This document shows positions 1 through 5,208 of a DNA stretch of 5,208 bases, one piece after another. This stretch comes from Planctomycetaceae bacterium. Its GTDB lineage: Bacteria > Planctomycetota > UBA1135 > GCA-002686595. The notes below the pieces were generated by a model that had not been told where the DNA came from, searched no databases, and worked only from the letters and a program-made list of their open reading frames with translations. Position 1 is the stretch's first letter. Each line of letters opens with the position of its first letter. The position numbers were made by a program, and so were the translations under genes. The stretch covers positions 1 to 5,208 of the forward strand of contig JABWBL010000285.1 in assembly GCA_013360535.1 (NCBI GenBank), written 5' to 3'.

Positions 1-1
1 G

Positions 2-997
2 GCCCTGCGCGCGCTGTCGTTCGACCTGCTCGGTCGGCCGCCGCTCGAGGCCGAGCGCACGCAATGGCTCGGGCGCTCGCGGGACGAGCTCGTCGCGGAA
101 TGGCTCGGCTCGCGCGAGGCCTGGACGCAGTGGGTCGAGGAGCAGCTCTACTACTTCCTCCTGATCGACAACTTCCGACCGGAGAACGAGCGCGTCGACG
201 CGTTGCCCGGGCTGCTCGCGGCCGGGCGCCTCGACGTGCGCAGCGCGATCCACCGCATCACGCTCAGCCCGAGCTTCGACCAGCGCAACCCCGGCGCCGA
301 CACGTTCGTCACGGTCGTGATGGAGCAGCTCAACGGCATCCGCGTGCAGAAGAGCGTGCGCGAGCTCGACGTCGGCAAGCAGATCTACGACGGTCGGCCG
401 GGCACGTTCCTCGGGAAGAGCGGCGCGACGCAGTCGGACCTCCTGCGCATCGCGATCGAGGATCGTTCGTTCGCGCAGACCTTCCTGGCGCGCGAGTACA
501 GGCGCATCGTGCGCGCCGAGCCGGACAAGACGCGCTTCGCCGACGAGGTGCGGCGGTTCCAGCGCGATCCGGGCGAGTTCCGCGCGATCTTCGCGGGTTG
601 GTTCGCGTCGGCGGAATGGGAGGCGCGCGTGCGCTCGCGTGTGACGGCGCCCAACCGGCTGTGGATCCAGGCGCTGTACGTCGACCTGCTCGGTCGCCCG
701 CCGCAGGCGGACGAGGCGCGTCGCCTGCGCACGGCGCTCGACGGCCTCTCGGACACCGGACCGCTGCGTTCGGTGCTCGCGCGCGTGCTGATCGACTCCG
801 GGGCCGTGAAAGTGCCGGAAAAAGCCACGATTTCCGACCCGACGGCATGGGTTGCGGGGCTCTTCAAGCGCCTGTTCGGCCGCGAGGCGAGTGCGGAAGA
901 GCTGCGCGAGTTCGTCACGGCCTTTCACGATCCGGCCTGCCGCCCGCAGACCGTGCTCTACGCGCTCGTCACGCACCCCGAGTACCAGACCTACTGA
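2..997 (+). CDS. DUF1549/DUF1553- or DUF4214-like protein, 5'-truncated by window
   Basis: The frame is open from base 2 to the TGA at 995-997 and gives 331 residues; the true start lies upstream of the window. The visible part opens with ALSFDLLGRPPLEAE (residue 4 on), then a helix-rich stretch (EAWTQWVEEQLYYFLLIDN). This order resembles the start of DUF1549, where a 'LDLxGxPPTxxE' helix precedes a 'W..W...L' segment. The motif returns at residues 224-234 (ALYVDLLGRPP) and, more diverged, at 287-301 (LFKRLFGREASAEEL). The protein ends THPEYQTY, like the DUF1553 or DUF4214 C-terminus. There is a single cysteine and no CXXCH, so it binds no c-type haem itself. Typical DUF1549-DUF1553 proteins are longer, so this may be a compact relative. 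In planctomycetes such genes usually precede a DUF1501 gene, as here. Biochemical function is unknown. The coding call is firm; the family assignment is moderate. Confidence 0.82.
   Translation, partial: ALRALSFDLLGRPPLEAERTQWLGRSRDELVAEWLGSREAWTQWVEEQLYYFLLIDNFRPENERVDALPGLLAAGRLDVRSAIHRITLSPSFDQRNPGADTFVTVVMEQLNGIRVQKSVRELDVGKQIYDGRPGTFLGKSGATQSDLLRIAIEDRSFAQTFLAREYRRIVRAEPDKTRFADEVRRFQRDPGEFRAIFAGWFASAEWEARVRSRVTAPNRLWIQALYVDLLGRPPQADEARRLRTALDGLSDTGPLRSVLARVLIDSGAVKVPEKATISDPTAWVAGLFKRLFGREASAEELREFVTAFHDPACRPQTVLYALVTHPEYQTY
11..44 (+). repeat. Internal direct repeat, copy 1 (LLGRPP helix)
   Basis: This 34-base stretch matches 671-704 at 30 of 34 positions by eye. The offset is exactly 660 bases, or 220 codons. 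It encodes residues 4-14 (ALSFDLLGRPP) of the first gene. It is best read as an intragenic domain duplication, not a mobile repeat, because flanking DNA diverges while the protein pattern continues. Confidence 0.7.
671..704 (+). repeat. Internal direct repeat, copy 2 (LLGRPP helix)
   Basis: This is the second copy of the repeat at 11-44, encoding ALYVDLLGRPP (residues 224-234 of the visible protein). The four differences are the three bases around 678-680 and one at 697. A third copy, seen only at protein level, begins near base 860 (LFKRLFGRE). Confidence 0.7.
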
Positions 998-1007
998 ACC
1001 CGCGCCC

Positions 1008-1012
1008 GGAGA
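1008..1012 (+). promoter_or_regulatory. Ribosome binding site for the DUF1501-like gene
   Basis: GGAGA lies 6 bases before the ATG at 1019, in the 21-base gap after the upstream stop codon. It supports the 1019 start, which also places a complete twin-arginine signal at the N-terminus. No separate promoter is visible, so the gene is probably co-transcribed with its upstream neighbour. Confidence 0.7.
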
Positions 1013-1018
1013 CAACCG

Positions 1019-1102
1019 ATGCAACCGTTCGTTCAGGATCGTCGCCAGTTCATGGTCGGGGCTTCGCTCGCGGCGCTGGCGTTGCCCGCGGCGGCGCGTG
1101 CG
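1019..1102 (+). other. Twin-arginine (Tat) signal peptide
   Basis: Residues 1-28 hold D-R-R-Q-F-M (residues 7-12), close to the S/T-R-R-x-F-L-K consensus. A mildly hydrophobic Ala/Leu-rich core (13-25) follows, with an Ala-rich end (AAARA) offering an Ala-x-Ala cleavage site. Tat export implies folding, and possibly cofactor or metal loading, before export. The exact cleavage site is a guess. Confidence 0.8.
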
Positions 1103-2161
1103 ACGCTCGCGCAGGCGAGCGGTCGCAAGACGCGCCACGTCGTGCTGGTCGCCTTCGCGGGCGGCGTGCGCACGCGCGAGACGTTTGGCTCGCCGGGAAA
1201 CGTGCCGACGCTGGAGGCGCTGGCGAAGGAGGGCGTGCTCTACAAGCGCGTGAAGTCCTCGAACCTCGGGCATTTCGGCGCGGCGCTCTCGATCTTCACC
1301 GGGATCAGCGAGGCACGTGGCATCCGCGAGAACGCGCGAGGCACCGATCCGACGCTGTTCGAATACGTGCGCAAGGACCTCGGTCTCGCCGCGAGCGACG
1401 TGTGGATCAGCACGTCGGGCGGCGCGCAGCAGACCAACTACAGCTATGGGCTGCACCCCGACTACGGCGCGCGCTACGGTGCGAACACGGTCGATGGCGA
1501 CGGCCTCTTCAACGCGGAATTCAAGTCGATTCTCGAGACTTGGGGGCGACCGAAGGCGCTCAGCCAGAAGGAAGCGGAGCTGTACGCGCGGCTGCGCGGG
1601 GCGATCGGGAGCACGCCGGGCGGCGCGCTCAACAACCTCGAGAACTCGGCGCGCATCGAGCAGTACATCCTGCAGGAGCTGACGAGCGGCACGGCCGACA
1701 TCCGCGGCGCCAACGCGGCGGACGCCAAGGCGATCCGCGTCGCGCGCAACCTGCTAGTGCTGTTCAAGCCCAAGCTCGTCGGCATCGTGCTGCAGCAGGC
1801 GGACGCGGCGCACGGGTCGTTCAACGGTTACGTCGAGATCATCCGGCGCAACGACGAGGCGCTCGGCGACCTGTGGCGCGCGATCCAGGGCGATCCACAG
1901 CTGCGCGACTCGACCACCGTGATCGTGCTGCCGGAATTCGGACGCGACGCCGACCTCAACTCGCGGCGCGGGCTCGACCACGGCGACGGCTCGAACGATC
2001 TCGAGTACGTGACCGCGACCTGCTGGGGCCCGGATTTCGCGAAGAATCGTGTGGTCGAGGACGACGTGCAGGCGATCGACGTGTGTCCGAGCGTGTGCGA
2101 GCTGCTCGGTGTGAACGCGGCGAAGGCGCGTGGCAAGAAGCTCCCGAGGCTGTACGCGTAG
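1019..2161 (+). CDS. Tat-exported DUF1501-like protein (alkaline phosphatase/sulfatase superfamily)
   Basis: The product is 380 residues, starting at an ATG with a good GGAGA site. The N-terminus reads DRRQFMVGASLAALALPAAA, a twin-arginine signal (R8-R9). The mature part starts with strand HVVLVAFAGGVRTRETFG (residues 40-57), then NVPTLEALAKEGVLYKRV and HFGAALSIFTG (85-95). This is the order of sulfatase-like folds, in which a beta-strand and metal site precede 'P.L..LA.eG' and a 'S.lTG' segment. Further candidate metal ligands are D262 and H265 (DAAHGSF), the PEFGRD motif (E306-D310) and D320-H321 (GLDHG). PEFGRD followed by a DH pair is the pattern I associate with DUF1501. The end (IDVCPSVCELLGVNAAKARG) also matches the DUF1501 C-terminus. 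The usual first metal aspartate is not obvious: the strand reads AFAGG and the nearest acid is E54. Hydrolase activity is therefore uncertain. It would act in the periplasm or outside the cell. Confidence 0.88.
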   Translation: MQPFVQDRRQFMVGASLAALALPAAARATLAQASGRKTRHVVLVAFAGGVRTRETFGSPGNVPTLEALAKEGVLYKRVKSSNLGHFGAALSIFTGISEARGIRENARGTDPTLFEYVRKDLGLAASDVWISTSGGAQQTNYSYGLHPDYGARYGANTVDGDGLFNAEFKSILETWGRPKALSQKEAELYARLRGAIGSTPGGALNNLENSARIEQYILQELTSGTADIRGANAADAKAIRVARNLLVLFKPKLVGIVLQQADAAHGSFNGYVEIIRRNDEALGDLWRAIQGDPQLRDSTTVIVLPEFGRDADLNSRRGLDHGDGSNDLEYVTATCWGPDFAKNRVVEDDVQAIDVCPSVCELLGVNAAKARGKKLPRLYA

Positions 2162-2162
2162 C

Positions 2163-2167
2163 GGGGG
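2163..2167 (+). promoter_or_regulatory. Weak G-rich ribosome binding site before a GTG start
   Basis: The 12-base gap after TAG (2159-2161) holds GGGGG at 2163-2167, 6 bases before GTG at 2174. A canonical AGGAGG is absent. GTG 2174 is the first in-frame start after the stop and gives a complete signal sequence. The later ATG at 2339 would lose the signal and the first haem motif. Translational coupling to the upstream gene is plausible. Confidence 0.45.
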
Positions 2168-2173
2168 CGCGGG

Positions 2174-2290
2174 GTGGCTCGCCAGCAATCGCGCGGCCGC
2201 GCCGCGCTCCTCGAAGGTGTCGTGTGGGCGCTGCTCGGTGCGTTCGTGGTGCTGCTCGGGCTCACGGCGGGAGACGCGGGCGCTTCGGCG
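2174..2290 (+). other. Signal peptide or N-terminal membrane anchor of the cytochrome
   Basis: Residues 1-39 begin with arginines (MARQQSRGR), followed by a hydrophobic core (GVVWALLGAFVVLLGLTA) and then AGASA, a possible signal peptidase I site. C-type cytochromes need Sec export before haem attachment, so a signal is expected. No lipobox cysteine is present; the first cysteine is the haem residue C47. Whether it is cleaved or kept as an anchor cannot be told. Confidence 0.75.
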
Positions 2291-5208
2291 CCCGGTCGTG
2301 GCGTGGAGGGTTGCGTCGCGTGCCACAGCGGGATCGAGGACATGCATCCCGAGGCGGCGCTCTCGTGCACGGACTGCCACGGCGGCAACGGGACGGCCAA
2401 GACGAAGCAGGAGGCGCACCCGCAGCGGGCGCGCGCCGAGGCGGGCGACGAGCGTGTCGCCGGGCTCACGGAGGACCTCACGTGGCGGCGCTTCGAGAAT
2501 CCGATGGACCTGCGCGTCGCGGCGACGACCTGCGGCGGTTGCCACGAGCGTGAGGTGGCGCGCGTGCGCACGAGCCTGCACGCGACGACGGCGGGGCACC
2601 TGTCGGACGGGTACTACGAGGCCGGGCTCGTTCCGAAAAAGGGCTCGTTGTACGGCGTTTTTGCCGTTCCGGCCGGTCAGGCGGAGCCCGGCGACATCTC
2701 GCAGCTCTATCAGGTGCCGCCGTTCCGCGAAGGTGGCGCGCGCGACTCGCTCGGCAGCCACTACGCCGACCTCGCGCGCAAGGAGTGCATGCAGTGCCAC
2801 CTGTGGTCGGAGGGGCGCGCGGTCGAGGGGCGCGTCGGCTTCGACGGCGACTATCGCGGCGAGGGTTGTGCGGCGTGCCACGTGCCGTACGCGCTCGACG
2901 GCCTGAGCGAGAGCGCGGATCGAACGGCGCGGCGGGCCGAGCCGGGGCATCCGCGGATGCACTCGATGACGCGCGCGCCGACGACCGCGACGTGCACGAG
3001 CTGCCACTACGGCGACGCCTCGATCGGCCTGAATTTCCGCGGCCTCTCGCAGCTTCCGCCGGGTGCGCCCGGGGGGCCGCAGATCCCCGGCACGACCGAC
3101 GTGCTGCTCAACCGCCAGTTCTACCTCGACGATCCCGCGATCGTCCCGCCCGACGTGCACCACGAGCGGGGGATGCACTGCATCGACTGCCACACGGTCA
3201 ACGACGTGATGGGGGACGGGCACCTGTACGGCGCGATGGAACAGGCGGTCGAGATCGCGTGCAGCGACTGCCACGGCACGTTCACGAAACCTGCGACGCT
3301 GCGCACCGAGCGCGGCACGCCGCTCTCGCACCTGCGCCGCAAGGGCAGCGAGGTCGTGCTGACGAGCAAGGTCGACGGCAAGGAACACGTCGTGCCGCAG
3401 GTCGTGCACGTGCTCGACCGCAAGCGTCCGGAGTACAACGAGCGCGCGGCCAAGGCGATGACGCCCGATCACGGCGACCTCGAGTGCTACCTGTGCCACT
3501 CGGGCTGGAATCCCAACTTCATGGGCTTCCACTTCGACCGCAACGAGTCGCTGACGCAGCTCGACCTCCTGAGCGGCCAGCGCACGAAGGGACGCGTGAC
3601 GACGCAGGAGAAGGTCTTCGCGACCTGGAAGAGCTTCTATGCGGGCCTGAACGAGTCGGGCCGTTTTGCGCCGTACCTGACGGGTTTTTCGACCATGGGC
3701 ACGGTGCGCGACGCGGACGGGCGCGTCGTGCTCGACCAGGTGCTGCCCGTGACGGCGGCGGGGCTCTCGGGGCTGACGCAGGTGCACCACCAGATGCACA
3801 CGGTGCGTCCGACGGCGCGCGCGTGCGTCGAGTGCCACCGCAGCTCGGCGACCTGGGGCCTGGGTTCGACCAACTTCCGCCTCGGGCGCCAGCTCGCGTT
3901 CGTCGGCGACCGACGCGGCGTCGAGGTGCTCGCCGTCGACCGCACGCAACTGGCGGCGTCGGTGCCGCTCGCGAAGTTCGTGCTGCCCGACATCGTCGAC
4001 CTCGCGCTCGAGTGCGATCCGCTGCAGGCGCGGGCGCAGCGGCTGTACGTCGCGGAGGGCTTTCGGGGCGTGCACGTGCTCGACGTGTCGAATCCGACCG
4101 AGCCAAAGCGCCTGCAATTCCTCGCGACCGTGCAGCCGCGTGGGCTCGCGCTCGCGGGCGAGCACCTGTACGTCGCGGACGGCGCCGGTGGCCTGCGCGT
4201 GATGCGGCGGGCGAGCGACGGACGCCTGACGCCGGTGGCGCACGTGCCGACCTTCGATGCACGCGACGTCACCGTGCAGTGGCCCTACGCCTATGTGGCC
4301 GACGGGCCGGGGGGCGTGCTCGTGGTCGACATCCGCAAGCCTGCGGAGCCGCGTCTGGTCGGCGGAACGCGCGTCAGCTCCGACGAAGGCGCGCGCGACG
4401 GTGCGACGGCGGTGACGCTGCTGTTCCAGAACTCGCGCCCGCTCGCGCCCGAGGGCGTGATCGCGGACCGCAGGAGTCCCGCGCGAGCGCTCCTGTGCGT
4501 GCTCGACGAGCGCGAGGGGCTCGTGCTGCTCGACGCGAACGAGCCGTCGGCGCTCGTGAAGCTGTGGCCGCCGGCGGACGAGCGCAGCCGCGCGATCCGG
4601 CGCAACGGCACGTTCCGCGGGCTGGTCGTGAGGAGTCACGTCGACCTCGCCGAGCAGCAGGGCGGCTCGAAGACGCGCGAGGGGGATCTTGCGTACGTGC
4701 TGATCGAGAGCGAGGGAGGCAACGGACCGACGTCGCGTGTGCAGGTGCTCGAGATCACCGAGCCGCGGCGCGTGAAGAACATCGCGCAGCTCGAGTCGGG
4801 CGACGCGACGGAGATGCTCGCCGCCGGTGCGTTCTACAACGCGCCGTTCCTGCAGCCGGTGTTGTTCGCGCCGGGCAGCGACGGCGTCGTGCTGACCGAC
4901 GTCGGCATCTCGGGCGAGCCGCGCCAGCTCGGCTCGATCGGCGGCCTCAAGGAGAGTTACGTCGTGGCGCTGGAGGAGTTCCCGCTCGACCGCATGCTCG
5001 ACGAGGCGGGCAAGCCGCTCAAGGACACGAGCCACGTGAACTCGCGCTGGCTCACGCTCGCGGAGATCGACAGGTTGTTGCTCGTGCCCGGCAGCGTGCT
5101 CGGCACGCTCGGAGACGCGGCGCGCACGGAAGCGCCCGGTGCCGGCGCGCGCCAGCACTTCGCGGCCTGCGACGCGGATCGTTCCGGCGTGCTCGACGGG
5201 CCTGAGCT
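2174..5208 (+). CDS. Decahaem c-type cytochrome with LVIVD-like beta-propeller and EF-hand, 3'-truncated by window
   Basis: The frame is open from GTG 2174 to the window edge, giving 1011 residues with no stop. Order: basic N-terminus and hydrophobic helix (about 15-32), signal peptide or anchor; ten CXXCH motifs with first cysteines at 47, 65, 120, 205, 232, 274, 336, 363, 438 and 551; about seven propeller-type repeats (about 574-935) of the form LYVADGxxGLxVxD..xPxxP, as in LVIVD proteins; a linker; and an EF-hand loop at 1000-1011. About 19 further histidines lie among the haem motifs, enough to give most or all haems a second axial histidine. PPDVHHERGMHCIDCHT before haem 7 resembles segments I recall from other large multihaem cytochromes. 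Function is inferred as extracytoplasmic electron transfer, perhaps redox catalysis; the substrate is unknown. Haem attachment would need the Ccm or Ccs machinery, not seen here. The gene follows the DUF1501-like gene by 12 bases, so the two are probably one operon. The coding and haem calls are strong, the propeller good. Confidence 0.9.
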   Translation, partial: MARQQSRGRAALLEGVVWALLGAFVVLLGLTAGDAGASAPGRGVEGCVACHSGIEDMHPEAALSCTDCHGGNGTAKTKQEAHPQRARAEAGDERVAGLTEDLTWRRFENPMDLRVAATTCGGCHEREVARVRTSLHATTAGHLSDGYYEAGLVPKKGSLYGVFAVPAGQAEPGDISQLYQVPPFREGGARDSLGSHYADLARKECMQCHLWSEGRAVEGRVGFDGDYRGEGCAACHVPYALDGLSESADRTARRAEPGHPRMHSMTRAPTTATCTSCHYGDASIGLNFRGLSQLPPGAPGGPQIPGTTDVLLNRQFYLDDPAIVPPDVHHERGMHCIDCHTVNDVMGDGHLYGAMEQAVEIACSDCHGTFTKPATLRTERGTPLSHLRRKGSEVVLTSKVDGKEHVVPQVVHVLDRKRPEYNERAAKAMTPDHGDLECYLCHSGWNPNFMGFHFDRNESLTQLDLLSGQRTKGRVTTQEKVFATWKSFYAGLNESGRFAPYLTGFSTMGTVRDADGRVVLDQVLPVTAAGLSGLTQVHHQMHTVRPTARACVECHRSSATWGLGSTNFRLGRQLAFVGDRRGVEVLAVDRTQLAASVPLAKFVLPDIVDLALECDPLQARAQRLYVAEGFRGVHVLDVSNPTEPKRLQFLATVQPRGLALAGEHLYVADGAGGLRVMRRASDGRLTPVAHVPTFDARDVTVQWPYAYVADGPGGVLVVDIRKPAEPRLVGGTRVSSDEGARDGATAVTLLFQNSRPLAPEGVIADRRSPARALLCVLDEREGLVLLDANEPSALVKLWPPADERSRAIRRNGTFRGLVVRSHVDLAEQQGGSKTREGDLAYVLIESEGGNGPTSRVQVLEITEPRRVKNIAQLESGDATEMLAAGAFYNAPFLQPVLFAPGSDGVVLTDVGISGEPRQLGSIGGLKESYVVALEEFPLDRMLDEAGKPLKDTSHVNSRWLTLAEIDRLLLVPGSVLGTLGDAARTEAPGAGARQHFAACDADRSGVLDGPE
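2312..3838 (+). other. Ten-CXXCH multihaem cytochrome c domain
   Basis: The motifs are CVACH (2312), CTDCH (2366), CGGCH (2531), CMQCH (2786), CAACH (2867), CTSCH (2993), CIDCH (3179), CSDCH (3260), CYLCH (3485) and CVECH (3824). All are canonical CXXCH with no CXXCK or long-spacer variants, so no substrate-binding haem of the NrfA CXXCK type is signalled. Haem motifs pair closely at 1-2 (18 residues between first cysteines), 4-5 (27) and 7-8 (27). Long haem-free segments lie between 3 and 4 (about 80 residues) and between 9 and 10 (about 108 residues), which could hold extra folds or an active site. I cannot assign it to a named multihaem family. Confidence 0.93.
3893..4978 (+). other. LVIVD-like beta-propeller repeats (about seven)
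   Basis: Repeat starts, by residue, are about 574 (LAFVGDRRGVEVLAVD), 624 (LYVAEGFRGVHVLDVSNPTE), 665 (LYVADGAGGLRVM), 706 (AYVADGPGGVLVVDIRKPAE), 773 (ALLCVLDEREGLVLLDANEP), 839 (LAYVLIESEGG then VQVLEITEP) and about 893 (PVLFAPGSDGVVLTDVGISG). Repeats 2-4 are spaced about 41 residues and are the best conserved, matching the length and 'YVADG.GGL.VVD...P..P' pattern of LVIVD repeats. Repeats 4-6 carry longer loops of 50-67 residues. Seven blades would close a propeller, but the count of the weak blades 1, 5, 6 and 7 is by eye. The likely role is protein or ligand binding next to the haem domain. Confidence 0.78.
5171..5206 (+). other. EF-hand calcium-binding loop at the window edge
   Basis: Residues 1000-1011 read DADRSGVLDGPE, matching the canonical 12-residue EF-hand loop. 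Ligand positions are D1, D3, S5, D9 and E12, with G6 and a hydrophobic residue at 8. The preceding HFAAC fits the end of the entering helix. EF-hands normally occur in pairs, so a second is expected just beyond the window. Single-sequence evidence is strong for the loop, but the exiting helix is not visible. Confidence 0.8.

Noticed and set aside
808..835. Locally AT-richer patch near the end of gene 1, considered as an internal promoter
   Set aside because: No convincing -35/-10 pair with proper spacing was seen, and the coding frame continues through it.
2339..2341. ATG as the start of the cytochrome gene
   Set aside because: It would remove the signal sequence and the first CXXCH. The GTG at 2174 keeps both and lies just after the upstream stop codon.
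64..2553. Plus-strand open frame of 829 codons in another frame
   Set aside because: It runs through all of gene 2 and the ends of genes 1 and 3, and its product is Arg/Ala-rich with no domain. It is long only because all three real genes share one frame and GC-rich sequence lacks stops in the offset frame.
2635..2663. A-run and T-run (GAAAAAGG and GTTTTTGC) as a possible terminator or promoter
   Set aside because: The runs are not flanked by a GC-rich stem of matching arms, and they lie inside the cytochrome coding region between haem motifs 3 and 4, where the frame continues.
1754..5158. Minus-strand open frame of 1134 codons opposite the cytochrome gene
   Set aside because: It lies antisense to a gene with ten CXXCH motifs and propeller repeats. 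Its translation is low-complexity Arg/Ala/His/Val text with no recognisable domain, and it spans a gene boundary. This is the usual antisense shadow of GC-rich codons.
2785..5205. Plus-strand open frame of 806 codons overlapping the cytochrome
   Set aside because: It is the offset frame of the real gene: it reads 'VHAVPPVV' where the true frame reads 'ECMQCHLW'. It has no haem motifs or repeats. The real frame continues without a stop to the window end.

Overview
The window is very GC-rich and densely coding. Third codon positions are almost always G or C. It carries three plus-strand genes, all in the same reading frame, packed as one apparent operon with gaps of 21 and 12 bases. The first gene has lost its 5' end and the third its 3' end to the window edges. 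I see no RNA gene, insertion sequence, CRISPR array, terminator or promoter, and no gene-free stretch longer than 21 bases.

Layout: (1) 2-997 is the C-terminal 331 residues of a DUF1549/DUF1553- or DUF4214-like protein built around repeated 'LLGRPP' helices. (2) 1019-2161 is a 380-residue twin-arginine exported protein of the alkaline phosphatase/sulfatase superfamily, closest by eye to DUF1501 proteins. (3) 2174 to the window end is a very large exported protein of at least 1011 residues. It has a signal peptide or anchor, ten CXXCH haem-binding motifs, about seven LVIVD-like beta-propeller repeats, and an EF-hand calcium loop that ends exactly at the window edge.

DUF1549/DUF1553-like and DUF1501-like genes side by side, multihaem cytochromes with secreted propeller and EF-hand modules, and high GC content together suggest a Planctomycetota bacterium, perhaps one of the high-GC lineages. 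This is inference from gene content; a deltaproteobacterial/myxobacterial or other environmental genome is not excluded.

How the genes may work together (inference): genes 2 and 3 carry export signals, so the products probably act outside the cytoplasm. The decahaem protein would move electrons, with its propeller and calcium site serving for docking, substrate binding or surface attachment. The DUF1501-like protein may act as a hydrolase or structural partner, and the DUF1549/1553-like protein as another surface or periplasmic component. No substrate can be named from the sequence.

The most noteworthy item is the decahaem cytochrome / LVIVD propeller / EF-hand fusion. It is open to the end of the window and easily missed, because long overlapping ORFs in other frames are shadows of it.
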